Source: Polyangiaceae bacterium
GTDB taxonomy: Bacteria; Myxococcota_A; Polyangia; Polyangiales; Polyangiaceae
DNA length: 64,000 bases
Assembly (NCBI GenBank): GCA_041389725.1
Contig: JAWKRG010000002.1
Coordinates: 558,001-622,000 of the forward strand
Reading direction: 5' to 3'
This document shows, piece after piece, positions 43,895-52,229 of the stretch. The notes under the pieces are model-generated. The model ran no database searches. It was not told where the DNA came from and worked only from the letters and a program-made list of their open reading frames with translations. Position 1 is the stretch's first letter; each line of letters opens with the position of its first letter. A program made the position numbers and the translations under genes.

Positions 43895-44377
43895 TCAGTC
43901 GGTCTCGTTGGCCCGCGCTTGCTGCGCGGCCTGCAGGCGTTCACCGATCAGCGCGCGGAGCGCATGTAGATCGTAGCGCGCGGGACGGATGTCTTCGGAT
44001 TGATAGGCCACCTCGCGCATGATCGCGTCGGCGTGTTCGCGAGGCTTGTTCGGGATCTTCAGCGCGTCCCCGAGCTTCTCCAGCGTGGCGGTTTCCGATT
44101 CGGTGACCTCGCCATCGAGCCAGGTCATCCAGGCGGCGACGGCGTAGACGAACAGACGGTCTTCCTTCGATAGCTCGCGCCGATCAATCTCCCCTAGGTC
44201 GACTGGCGTCTTGGTCGCCTGCTCGATTTCCGCGATCTCGTCCAGCTCCAAGCCTTCTTCCAGCGCCATCTTCACGATCGCGTCCGCTTCGTCGGCATCC
44301 AGGTGCCCGTCAGCCCAGCCGACCGCCGCCAGCGCGATGTACACGTCCCTACCGAGTTTGCCTGAGTCCGCCACCAC
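43895..44377 (-). CDS. TerB-like (tellurite-resistance/DUF533-type) protein
   Basis: The 160-residue product from GTG 44377 starts VVADSGKLGRDVYIALAAVG and contains GWADGHLDADEADAIV and WLDGEVTESETATLEKL. This is the duplicated acidic helical motif (DG-x-x-x-x-x-E) of TerB-like proteins. AGAGAGGG precedes the start; GTG 44374 is also possible. TerB-like domains are widespread, bind metal ions in some cases, and are not specific to tellurite. It is convergent with the Cys-rich lipoprotein gene and divergent from the exported protein at 44514. Confidence 0.8.
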   Translation of the reverse strand: MVADSGKLGRDVYIALAAVGWADGHLDADEADAIVKMALEEGLELDEIAEIEQATKTPVDLGEIDRRELSKEDRLFVYAVAAWMTWLDGEVTESETATLEKLGDALKIPNKPREHADAIMREVAYQSEDIRPARYDLHALRALIGERLQAAQQARANETD

Positions 44378-44513
44378 GTCCCTCTCTGCTGGAGGCCCGA
44401 GCCTAGCGTGATTCTGCCAGATTTGCGCAAGGGTCGCGCAGCCAGGCGGGGCTGGCGGCGCAAAACGGCAATTTCGGGCAAGACGCTGGAAAATCCCATA
44501 CCATCCCAAGCCG

Positions 44514-46052
44514 ATGTCTTCTTGGCGTTCCCTGATTGGCTTGCTCCTGGCGGCTCTGCTCCTCGCCCACCCCGCGCTTGCGCAAGGGGAAGACGCCAAG
44601 GCGAAGAAGCTGGCGCAGTCGGCCATGGACGAGGACTACCTCGCGACGAACATGGACGCGGCACTATCCAAGCTGAAGCAGGCCCTCGACGCGTGTCGTT
44701 CCAAGTGCAGTCCGAGCACCTTGGCGATCATCCATGGCAACATGGGCACGGTCTACGCCGCGGGTCTCGCCAAGCACACCGAAGCGGTCGCTGCTTTCAA
44801 GAGCATGCTCGAAGCAGACTCGGACGCCAAACCCGACCCGGCCTACCTGACTGGCGCCGTACAGCGCGCCTTCGACGAAGCGCGGCAATCATCAGGCGCG
44901 ACGAGCCCCAAGCCCACTGGCAAAGGCGAGGTGGCCAAGCTCGACGAGGATCCCTGGACGGAGCAAGCCATCTTCCATCCCATTCCGGTGTACGTGGAGG
45001 TGCCCGAGGGGCTCGAGATCATACAGGTCAGCGTGCGTTTCCGAGCACCTGGATCTCAGGACTGGAAAGAGACCAAGCTGAAGCAGCACGGGGAAGGCTG
45101 GGGTGGCTACATTCCCTGCACCGCGACGCAGACTGCCGGCAAGCTCTCGTATTTCGTCACGGCCTTCGACACGAATCTGGATCGCGTGGCGAGCTCCGGC
45201 TCCGCGGGTCGCCCTCGCGTGGTGGTGCTGAAGGACAGCATCGGTGGACGCCAGCCGGCATTGCCCGACGCCGTGCCGCCCAGCCCCTGTCCGCGCCCGG
45301 TAGAGCGCCTGTCCTGCAGTAGCAACGACGATTGCCCGGGCGATCAAGTGTGTAAGGAACTCGAGTGCGTCGATGGCCCCCGTGAGCCCAGCACCGGCCC
45401 CGAGGAACCACGCAAGAAGAACTGGCTCTCGATCGCATTTTCGCCCGATCTGCTTTTCGTGAGCTCCGAAAGCGACGCCTGCAGCCCCGCAGCACAAGAG
45501 AGCGGCCGCCTGTCGTGCTTCTTCGCCGGCGACGTCCCGTATGAAGGAACACCGCTGAAGAGTGGGAGCTCGAACTCCGTCAACGGTGGCGTCGGCCTCG
45601 GAAGCATGCGTGTCGTCGCAGGCTACGACCGCGTGCTCGGCACGCGAATGGCCGCAGGGGTGCGCCTGGGGTTCGCCTTCCTCGGCCTGCCCGACCGCCC
45701 CGACGGCAAGAAGTTCCTGCCGCTCCACGCCGAGGCACGCTTCGCCTACTTCCTGTCACGGGATCCTTTCCTGACGACGGGTGTCCGTCCGTACCTGCTG
45801 GTCGCGGCGGGCGTCGCAGATTCCGTCGCGCGAGTCAGTACGTCCGTGGTGGAAGACACCGGCGCGGGCAGGCGCGATTTCAAGCTCGATGTCTATCAGC
45901 GAGCCGGCCCCGGTTTTGGCGGTCTGGGCGGCGGCATCCAATACGCGGTGATGCCCGAAGCAGCCATGGTGATCGAGGTGGTAGGACGTGCGGCTTTCCC
46001 CGAGTTCGCCCCGGTCATCGCCCCCAGCCTCGGCTTCGCCTACGGGCTCTGA
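44514..46052 (+). CDS. exported protein with TPR-like N-terminus and barrel-like C-terminus
   Basis: The 512-residue product has a signal peptide (LLLAHPALAQ, cleavage near 23). Helical repeat-like segments run from about 30 to 125 (ATNMDAALSKLKQAL, KHTEAVAAFKSMLEAD). A beta domain lies near 150-240 (IPVYVEVPEGLEIIQVSVRF), followed by a short Cys cluster (CSSNDDCPGDQVCKELEC). From about 300 a Gly/aromatic region resembles an outer-membrane barrel. Comparable proteins are common in myxobacteria. It is the first of five tightly packed genes; the next starts 2 bp downstream. Confidence 0.72.
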   Translation: MSSWRSLIGLLLAALLLAHPALAQGEDAKAKKLAQSAMDEDYLATNMDAALSKLKQALDACRSKCSPSTLAIIHGNMGTVYAAGLAKHTEAVAAFKSMLEADSDAKPDPAYLTGAVQRAFDEARQSSGATSPKPTGKGEVAKLDEDPWTEQAIFHPIPVYVEVPEGLEIIQVSVRFRAPGSQDWKETKLKQHGEGWGGYIPCTATQTAGKLSYFVTAFDTNLDRVASSGSAGRPRVVVLKDSIGGRQPALPDAVPPSPCPRPVERLSCSSNDDCPGDQVCKELECVDGPREPSTGPEEPRKKNWLSIAFSPDLLFVSSESDACSPAAQESGRLSCFFAGDVPYEGTPLKSGSSNSVNGGVGLGSMRVVAGYDRVLGTRMAAGVRLGFAFLGLPDRPDGKKFLPLHAEARFAYFLSRDPFLTTGVRPYLLVAAGVADSVARVSTSVVEDTGAGRRDFKLDVYQRAGPGFGGLGGGIQYAVMPEAAMVIEVVGRAAFPEFAPVIAPSLGFAYGL

Positions 46053-46054
46053 TC

Positions 46055-46582
46055 ATGCAGCTCTCCGCGGACGCGACCTTGCCCTTCGATCGGGAGCTCG
46101 TGTTTCGCTCCTACCGCGACGACCTCGAGCGCTTGGTGGACTACTTGCCGAACGTTCGCGCCATCAAAGTGAAGTCGCGAGACGTAGGAGACGGTACGGT
46201 CAGCTTCATCAATGAGTGGCACGGCGGCGGAGAGATTCCGGCCGCCGCCCGGGTGGTGCTCAGCGAGTCGATGCTGGGCTGGACGGACTACGCCACCTGG
46301 AACGAGTCCGACTTCAGCTGCGAGTGGCGCATCGAAACGCGTTCTTTCACCGAAGCAGTCCGTTGTCAGGGCCGCAATCGATTCCTGGAGGTCGAGGGCG
46401 GCACGCGCCTGGAGATCCGCGGTGAGCTCGAGATCGACGCCACGAAGATCAAGGGAGTTCCGCGCTTGTTGCAGGGGCGGGTAAAGCAGACCGTCGAGGA
46501 TTTCCTGGTGAAGAAGATCACACCGAACTTGCTGAGCGTCAGCGATGGCTTGCAGCGCTACCTGGAGAAGGTCACCCGGTGA
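46055..46582 (+). CDS. SRPBCC/START-like (DUF2505-type) protein
   Basis: The 175-residue product is a single SRPBCC-like domain: MQLSADATLPFDRELVFRSY at the start, a central strand set (GDGTVSFINEWHGGGEIP, YATWNESDFSCEWRIETR), and a long C-terminal helix with FLVKKITPNLLSVSDGLQRYL. It resembles DUF2505-type proteins. These folds bind hydrophobic ligands; the ligand is unknown. It starts 2 bp after the upstream stop and overlaps the MoaD-like start by 4 nt, so coupling is very likely. Confidence 0.75.
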   Translation: MQLSADATLPFDRELVFRSYRDDLERLVDYLPNVRAIKVKSRDVGDGTVSFINEWHGGGEIPAAARVVLSESMLGWTDYATWNESDFSCEWRIETRSFTEAVRCQGRNRFLEVEGGTRLEIRGELEIDATKIKGVPRLLQGRVKQTVEDFLVKKITPNLLSVSDGLQRYLEKVTR

Positions 46583-46827
46583 CGATCACGATGCTCTACT
46601 TCGCGGGCGTGCGTGACCTGGTGGGCCACCCCGAAGAGCAGCTCGAGCTGCCTCGAGACGTGGGCACTGTCGGTGAGCTTCGCGAGCACCTGCAGCGGCT
46701 GCACCCAACCCTACAAGGCCAACTCGACGGAGTTCGCTTCGCCCTCAACGAGTCCTTCGTCGACTTGGCTGCGGCGCTGGGCAACGAGGACGTGGTGGCG
46801 GTGATTCCTCCGGTAGCCGGCGGTTGA
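46579..46827 (+). CDS. MoaD/ThiS-like sulfur-carrier protein
   Basis: The 82-residue product from GTG 46579 has the ubiquitin-like fold pattern of MoaD: MTITMLYFAGVRDLVG, ALNESFVDLAAALGNED, and the C-terminal VVAVIPPVAGG. The terminal Gly-Gly is the thiocarboxylate site used in molybdopterin synthesis. Length and ending fit MoaD better than ThiS. No moaE or other molybdopterin gene is visible in the window, so a separate sulfur-transfer role cannot be excluded. It sits between an SRPBCC and an RNase HII-like gene, with overlap on the left and a 1-bp gap on the right. Confidence 0.85.
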   Translation: MTITMLYFAGVRDLVGHPEEQLELPRDVGTVGELREHLQRLHPTLQGQLDGVRFALNESFVDLAAALGNEDVVAVIPPVAGG

Positions 46828-46828
46828 G

Positions 46829-47770
46829 GTGTCGTCCTCTACCCGTGCATTTCACGTCGGCGTCGACGAAAACGGACTCGGCGCGCGCTTGGGTCCCCTC
46901 GTGGTGACCGCCGTGATGGCAGAGGTTGACGAGAGGGGCGTTCGTGCGCTGTCGAGGCCACTGCCCCGCCGCATCGCCGAAGATCTCGACGATTCCAAAC
47001 GCCTCGTCGCCCACGGCAACGTGGGACTGGGCGAAGCCTGGGCGCGGGCATTGTCTCCAACGAACGCAGCGACGCCCCAGGACGTCCTGAGTCACGTGCT
47101 GCTCGAGCCGCAGACGGAACTGGAACGCCCGTGTCCCCGAGGGCTCGCGGGGCAGTGCTGGTCGACCCGGGACGAGGCTTTTGCAGCTGCGCCCGAGCTC
47201 GTCGCGCGACTGTCAAAGCATCTGCGCTCCCTGGAGACACGGGGCGTGCGAGTCTGCGCCGTACGCAGCAGCACGACCTGCACGCGCTTGCTCAACGACG
47301 CGAAGGCAGCGGGCCGTACACGCTTCACCGTGGACCTGCACGCCATGGAACGATTGATCCTCACGCTCCGAGATGAAGCGAAAACCCCTCTGCTCGCGAC
47401 TTGCGGCAAGGTCGGCGGCATCGCCGACTACTCGCGCTACTTCGGTCCCCTCAGCGGTCGGCTACATGCCGTGCTGTCGGAAGCGCGAGCCCACAGCGCG
47501 TACCACTTCCCAGGGCTGGGTGAGCTGCACTTTCTCCAAGACGCGGATGCAAAGCACCCCCTGGTGATGTTGGCCTCCCTGGTCGGCAAGTGGGTTCGCG
47601 AGCTGCTCATGGCGCGCATCGTTCGGTTCTACGCCGACGCCGAGGGCATCTCGCACGCGAGCGGCTACAACGACCCCGTCACGAACACCTTCGTCGAAAA
47701 GTCCGCGTTGCTGCGAAAAAGGCGCCGAGTCCCCGGCACCTGTTTCGAACGAGTGGGCGCGAATGGTTGA
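46829..47770 (+). CDS. divergent RNase HII-like protein
   Basis: The 313-residue product keeps the RNase HII pattern. GVDENGLGARLGPLVV corresponds to the DEAGRG block (catalytic D13, E14). LDDSKRL (53-59) matches the DDSKKL block, FTVDLHAMERL supplies a middle Asp (D169), and DADAKHPLVMLASLVGKWVRE the last Asp region (D238/D240). The C-terminal SGYNDPVT resembles the GSGYPSDP block. The whole is longer than typical RNase HII (about 200-230) and the consensus Arg in DEAGRG is Leu. RNA/DNA hybrid cleavage is possible but must be tested. It starts at GTG 46829 and overlaps the MATE gene by 8 nt. Confidence 0.75.
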   Translation: MSSSTRAFHVGVDENGLGARLGPLVVTAVMAEVDERGVRALSRPLPRRIAEDLDDSKRLVAHGNVGLGEAWARALSPTNAATPQDVLSHVLLEPQTELERPCPRGLAGQCWSTRDEAFAAAPELVARLSKHLRSLETRGVRVCAVRSSTTCTRLLNDAKAAGRTRFTVDLHAMERLILTLRDEAKTPLLATCGKVGGIADYSRYFGPLSGRLHAVLSEARAHSAYHFPGLGELHFLQDADAKHPLVMLASLVGKWVRELLMARIVRFYADAEGISHASGYNDPVTNTFVEKSALLRKRRRVPGTCFERVGANG

Positions 47771-49208
47771 TCCAGCGCCCGACGCTGCCAACGGCCGCAT
47801 CCTGGGCGGCAACCTGGCAGTGGAAGTCGGCCGCTTCGGCGCCCCTTTGGCCCTCGGCATGGGGCTGCAGACGACCTTCAACTTGGTTGACGCGTATCTC
47901 ATCGCGCGTCTGCAGTCGGAGGTGGCGGAGCCAGCCCTCGGCGCCATTGGCATCTGTGATCAACTCGCTGCCCTCGGCACCATCGTCAGCTACGGGCTCT
48001 CGGTGGCGACCGCGGCGATCGCCAGCCGCAAATGGGGTGCCGGGGACTTCCGCGGCGCGCGTCGCGTTGCCTGGCAGTCGATACTGCTGATCGGTGCCCT
48101 GTCGTTGGCTTTCGGCCTGGCCGGCATCTTCGGCGCCGACACGCTGATGACGGACGTGGTGGGTGCCAAGGGAGAAGTGGCGACCTTGGGCGCGCGCTAC
48201 CTGCGAGTGCTGGTAGGCGGCTCCTTCACCATCTTCTTCCTCTTGCACCTGACGACCCTTCAGCGCGCCTTGGGTAGCAGCAAGACTCCCGTGAGCATGC
48301 TGATCGCCGCCAACGCCTTGAATCTGCTGCTCGCAGTGTTGATGGTGTTCGGCCCGGGAGACGCACCCGAGGTGTGCAGTTGGGGTCCCCCCCTAGCGCG
48401 ACTGCTTGGCATTCCGCGCATGGAGTTGATGGGCGCGGCGTGGGCCACCCTGCTGGCGCGCTTCGTGGTGCTGGCACCGCTGGTGTGGGTGATCTCGCGA
48501 CGCTTTCGTCTGTTTGGCAGCGAGGCCCGAGAAGCGCCCAATGCCTCCGTGCTGCGTTCCATCTGGCGCATCGGTTGGCCCTCCAGTGCGCAGTTGGTCG
48601 TGCGCATCGCCGCCATGCTCTTCGTTCACTCGCTGGTGGCGCGTGCCTACACCACCGAGCAGGACCAGGCCGCCACCACGGCGCTCGGCATCATCTTTCG
48701 GCTGGAAACCATGGCGCTCTTCGTCGGGCTCGGCTGGGGCAGCGCAGCGCAGACCTTCATGGGGCAGAACCTCGGTGCTGGTTTCACGCGTCGGGCCACT
48801 GCCAGCGGCTGGTACGCCGCCGGATACAACGTCGTGATGATGGCGCTGCTCGCGATGGCGTATCGCACATGGGGGAGCGACATCGTGAGCTTCTTCGACG
48901 CGCGTGCCGAGGTCGTGACCATCGGTCGACGCTACGTGGACATCGTCGGCCCGAGCTACGTTGGCTTGGGCATGGGCATCGTGCTCGGCTCCGCCATCCA
49001 AGGCGCCGGCGCGACGCGGCAAACGTTGCTGCTGGACGCTGGCGTCGTCGCACTGTTGCAGGTTCCGGCCTGTGCGGCAGTGGTGCTGCTGTGGCAGCTG
49101 CCCATCGTGGCCTTGTGGTGGGCCGTGGCAGGAACCTACGCCGCCTTTGCCGTGGTCTATGCAGTCGCGTATCGCGGCGCAGGCTTCTTGGGAGTTCAGG
49201 TACCGTAG
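47763..49208 (+). CDS. MATE-family multidrug/organic-cation efflux transporter
   Basis: The 481-residue product has about twelve hydrophobic segments in two similar halves. It shows MATE features such as LALGMGLQTTFNLVDAYLIAR at the start (shortened here to LGMGLQTTFNLVDAYLIA), ALGSSKTPVSMLIAANALN in the first half and AAQTFMGQNLGAG in the second half. MATE proteins export cationic drugs in exchange for Na+ or H+. The ATG overlaps the RNase HII-like gene by 8 nt. It ends the five-gene run and is followed directly by a strong hairpin. Confidence 0.92.
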   Translation: MVDPAPDAANGRILGGNLAVEVGRFGAPLALGMGLQTTFNLVDAYLIARLQSEVAEPALGAIGICDQLAALGTIVSYGLSVATAAIASRKWGAGDFRGARRVAWQSILLIGALSLAFGLAGIFGADTLMTDVVGAKGEVATLGARYLRVLVGGSFTIFFLLHLTTLQRALGSSKTPVSMLIAANALNLLLAVLMVFGPGDAPEVCSWGPPLARLLGIPRMELMGAAWATLLARFVVLAPLVWVISRRFRLFGSEAREAPNASVLRSIWRIGWPSSAQLVVRIAAMLFVHSLVARAYTTEQDQAATTALGIIFRLETMALFVGLGWGSAAQTFMGQNLGAGFTRRATASGWYAAGYNVVMMALLAMAYRTWGSDIVSFFDARAEVVTIGRRYVDIVGPSYVGLGMGIVLGSAIQGAGATRQTLLLDAGVVALLQVPACAAVVLLWQLPIVALWWAVAGTYAAFAVVYAVAYRGAGFLGVQVP

Positions 49209-49213
49209 ACGCG

Positions 49214-49248
49214 TCGACGGCCCGAAACCACGAGGCTCGGGCCGTCGA
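49214..49248. terminator. 12-bp perfect hairpin between convergent genes
   Basis: TCGACGGCCCGA (49214-49225) pairs perfectly with TCGGGCCGTCGA (49237-49248) across an 11-nt loop, 6 bp after the MATE stop and 42 bp from the end of the convergent lipoprotein gene. It lacks a clear T-run but is placed to work as a bidirectional terminator. Confidence 0.75.
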
Positions 49249-49290
49249 TTCGCGGCGACAAGCTTGCGGGCTTCTCGCCGACCACTCAGG

Positions 49291-49971
49291 TCACTTGGCG
49301 GGGCAGAGCACGAAGTGGTTGCTCGTGGGGCTCATCGCGCTCTTGCCGATGAACACCTTCTTGGCTGCAGCGGCCTGGTCGAGCTGCAGGTCGAAGCGCA
49401 CACATCCCGGCACCTTGAAGTCGAAGCCGTCGACATGCCCCTTGGTGGAGAAACGGAAGAACACCTCTCCGCCGGTGCCGTTGCCGAAACGGTCACCAAA
49501 CTCGGTACGCGACGGGCGCACCTTTTGGATCACGTGACGCGTGCCCTTCACGCGACCACGGAACTCGTGCAGCTGCTTGGCGGTCGTCGTGCGCAGCTTC
49601 CAAATCCCGGCTGCGTTGCGCCAGATCCAGAACGCCGCGGGCGCGCCCGGCTCCAGTCCCGCTGGGCGACCGTCGCCGACGCCAGCCGGCAGCTCCTCGG
49701 GACGCGTGCTGCTGGACGGTGGCGCTTCCACCGGTTGCTGGGGTGGCAGCGCGTCCGCAACGGGCGCGGGATCTTCGGGATCCGCAGGAATTTCGTCGGT
49801 GGCGGCGGGCGTCTCGGTGGGGGTCGGGGCCGCCGTGGGCGTGGCAGCCGGCGCTGGCGTGGCCGCCGGTGCGGGCTGAGACCCAGCAGGGGGTGCTTGA
49901 TGAATCACGCAAGCGCCCAAGAGACCGCAAGCAACGACTACTGAGGAAAGAATGCTGATACGTCGAATCAT
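49291..49971 (-). CDS. lipoprotein with Pro/Ala-rich linker
   Basis: The 226-residue product starts MIRRISILSSVVVACGLLGAC with the lipidated Cys at about 21. About 90 residues of Pro/Ala/Thr-rich linker follow, probably crossing the cell wall or periplasm. The C-terminal 120 residues form a compact beta-like domain (FWIWRNAAGIWKLRTTT, GGEVFFRFSTKGHVDGFDF) with one Cys pair candidate. No family is recognised. The ATG at 49971 is chosen because the upstream in-frame codons do not add a leader. Confidence 0.72.
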   Translation of the reverse strand: MIRRISILSSVVVACGLLGACVIHQAPPAGSQPAPAATPAPAATPTAAPTPTETPAATDEIPADPEDPAPVADALPPQQPVEAPPSSSTRPEELPAGVGDGRPAGLEPGAPAAFWIWRNAAGIWKLRTTTAKQLHEFRGRVKGTRHVIQKVRPSRTEFGDRFGNGTGGEVFFRFSTKGHVDGFDFKVPGCVRFDLQLDQAAAAKKVFIGKSAMSPTSNHFVLCPAK

Positions 49972-50126
49972 GGTTTTCCGATGCCTCCCTGCTCGTGAGA
50001 CGAGCGCCCCCAAGAACGATTCGAAAATAGCGGTCGCACGTTGAATACTGGGCGTCAATGCCCGTCCATCGACGAGTCCGGCTTGCAGAAGGTTTGCTCT
50101 GCGGGCGCTTCCGCTAAGCTTCGGCC

Positions 50127-51251
50127 GTGAAACTCAGCGTGAAGCTGGCGGGAGCTGCATTCCTGTCCGTAGCTTGCGGCACGGCCCCGAGAGCCGAGCC
50201 CGAGCGCCCAGTGGCGTCCCCGCGAACGACCCCAGAGCCAACCGCGGCTGCGCCTGCATCGACCTCGACGCAAGGGGCAGCGCCGGCCGCCGCCAACGTG
50301 GCCCCGGCCACGCCCGAGCCACACGTGAAGTTTCCTCCCGCAGACCTCACGCCTCCCGAGCCGCGTTCCGCCCAGCCCGACGACGGAAAGTGGCAGCCCC
50401 TGGGGGACGCGACGAGAGGTGACCGCGCCGCAGGTGAACCGCGCTTGCTGTACTACACGCGAATTCACCCCCACGCGGTCAGCAAGTTCAAGACTGTGAC
50501 CGTCGTCGCGATCGATCTGCAGCGCGCCAGCCTTGGCATCGTCGCTGGCGTGGACGAACCCGAATCCAAAACCGTCACAAAGGAAGAGCGCAGCGGCCTC
50601 GTTCCCGCGTCCGAACAAGAGAGATTGCTGGCCGTCTTCAACGGCAGCTGGCAAGCGCGACACGGGCACTATGGAATGATGAAGGATGGCGCTGAGTACC
50701 TCCCCCCGCGCGAAGATGCATGCACCCTCGGCATTGCCCGCGACGGCAGTGTGCAACTCGCCAGCTGGCCCAAGCTCTCGGCAGCGGCACCTCGGCTCCA
50801 GGCTTGGCGCCAAGCTCCGAGCTGCATCTTGGAGGAAGGCAAGCTGCACCCGGAGCTGGAAAGGAACGACGACCGTCGCTGGGGCGGCAAGGACCCCAAG
50901 CGGCAAACGCGGCGACGATCTGCCATCGCCCTCGGCGGCGACGGCAAGGTGCTCTTCTACGGCTTCGGTGACGAGACGACGGTCAAGGAACTCGCACTGG
51001 GGCTCCGCAGCGCCGGTGCCACCTCAGCGGCTCAGCTCGACATCAACTACTACTGGGTTCGATTCTTGTTGTTCGGGCAGGTTGGTGCTGACCCGCTCCG
51101 CGTCACGTCGACACTGATCCCGAAGATGGAGCACCGCAAGCGTGGCTACGTTCACCTGGCAGAGCCACGGGACTTCTTCTATGTGCTGCGCAAACCCAGC
51201 GACGCTGCTCACGACGGCAGCGACGCCGCTCGCCCCGCCGTCAACCCTTGA
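50127..51251 (+). CDS. phosphodiester glycosidase (NAGPA/DUF2233-like) lipoprotein
   Basis: The 374-residue product from GTG 50127 has lipobox FLSVAC (Cys 17), then a Pro/Ala/Thr linker to about residue 90. The rest matches the phosphodiester glycosidase fold: LLAVFNGSWQARHGHYGMM, SAIALGGDGKVLFYG, and AAQLDINYYWVRFLLFG, where most relatives read A-x-x-L-D-G-G. Family members cleave sugar-phosphodiester linkages; loss of the usual DGG suggests altered chemistry or loss of activity. The gene's 3' end overlaps the convergent mscS-like gene by 43 nt. Confidence 0.78.
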   Translation: MKLSVKLAGAAFLSVACGTAPRAEPERPVASPRTTPEPTAAAPASTSTQGAAPAAANVAPATPEPHVKFPPADLTPPEPRSAQPDDGKWQPLGDATRGDRAAGEPRLLYYTRIHPHAVSKFKTVTVVAIDLQRASLGIVAGVDEPESKTVTKEERSGLVPASEQERLLAVFNGSWQARHGHYGMMKDGAEYLPPREDACTLGIARDGSVQLASWPKLSAAAPRLQAWRQAPSCILEEGKLHPELERNDDRRWGGKDPKRQTRRRSAIALGGDGKVLFYGFGDETTVKELALGLRSAGATSAAQLDINYYWVRFLLFGQVGADPLRVTSTLIPKMEHRKRGYVHLAEPRDFFYVLRKPSDAAHDGSDAARPAVNP

Positions 51252-52114
51252 AGCGTCTGCACGACCGGGGCGTCGAAATGAACGTCCAGCTGCGGGAACG
51301 CGATGGTGATGCGTTCCTCCTTGAAGGCCTTCCAGATGGCCTTGCGTAGGGTGCTGGCCTCGGGCACACGATCCCAGGGATTTGTGATCCACACGCTGAC
51401 CTCCCAGTTGACGCTGCTGTCCCCAAAGTCCAGCAGCAGCACCCTGGGCTCCCGTGCCGGATCGCGGTTGGGATGCGCGTTGGCTACCGTCGCCAGCACC
51501 TGCTCCACGCGCTCCATGTCCGATTCGTAGGCGACGCCAACGCGGACCCGCAGGCGGTACTCGTGATCGCCCAGGGAGTAGTTGCGAATCGTGCCTTGCA
51601 CCAGTGCGGAGTTGGGCACGATGAGTTCCTCTTCGTCGAGGGTGCGGGCCAGCGTGGTGCGGATACCCATTTGGGTGATGCGCACCATGGTGCCATCGAG
51701 CTCCAGGATGTCCCCGGGCTTGATCGTGCGTTCCACCAGCAAGATCACGCCCGAGACGAAGTTTTGCGCGATGTTCTGCATCGCGAAGCCGATGCCAACG
51801 GCGAAGACCGCTCCAGCGGCGAACAGCGCACTGAGTTTGATGCCCCCCGTCTGCAAGGCCACCGCGACGCCGATGAACATCAGTATGTAGTGCAGAAGAC
51901 GACCCAGCGCACCCAGGCCACCGCGCCCTGGTTCCACGCCGCGGCGCCGCAGCGCTCTGCCGACCGCGCTCTGCAGCAGTCGCGAGAGGAGAAAGGTCAC
52001 CACGATGACGACCAACATCGTGGCCAGCGTGCCCAAGCTGATCGGCGTCGACCCTACGTTGAATAGCGTGCTGCTCGTCACTTCACGCACGTCGGTCACG
52101 AGTTCCTGATTCAT
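51209..52114 (-). CDS. MscS-family mechanosensitive ion channel
   Basis: The 301-residue product has three N-terminal transmembrane helices (about 28-50, 70-88, 92-115). The last carries the Gly/Ala-rich pore-lining helix (FAVGIGFAMQNIAQNFVSG). The MscS beta domain follows (ERTIKPGDILELDGTMVRI, NSALVQGTIRNYSL) and an alpha/beta C-terminus ending in FPQLDVHFDAP. It should open under membrane tension to release solutes. The last 43 nt overlap the end of the convergent glycosidase-like gene. Confidence 0.93.
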   Translation of the reverse strand: MNQELVTDVREVTSSTLFNVGSTPISLGTLATMLVVIVVTFLLSRLLQSAVGRALRRRGVEPGRGGLGALGRLLHYILMFIGVAVALQTGGIKLSALFAAGAVFAVGIGFAMQNIAQNFVSGVILLVERTIKPGDILELDGTMVRITQMGIRTTLARTLDEEELIVPNSALVQGTIRNYSLGDHEYRLRVRVGVAYESDMERVEQVLATVANAHPNRDPAREPRVLLLDFGDSSVNWEVSVWITNPWDRVPEASTLRKAIWKAFKEERITIAFPQLDVHFDAPVVQTLQGLTAGRAASLPS

Positions 52115-52229
52115 CTTGCTCCTCCACCCTCATTCCTAGTACCGCACTGCCCTAAAGCCCATCCCGGCGGCGGCGATTGCCCTGACGCCTGCAGACGCGG
52201 ACTACGAAGACGCAACCCGGAGCGGCGAA

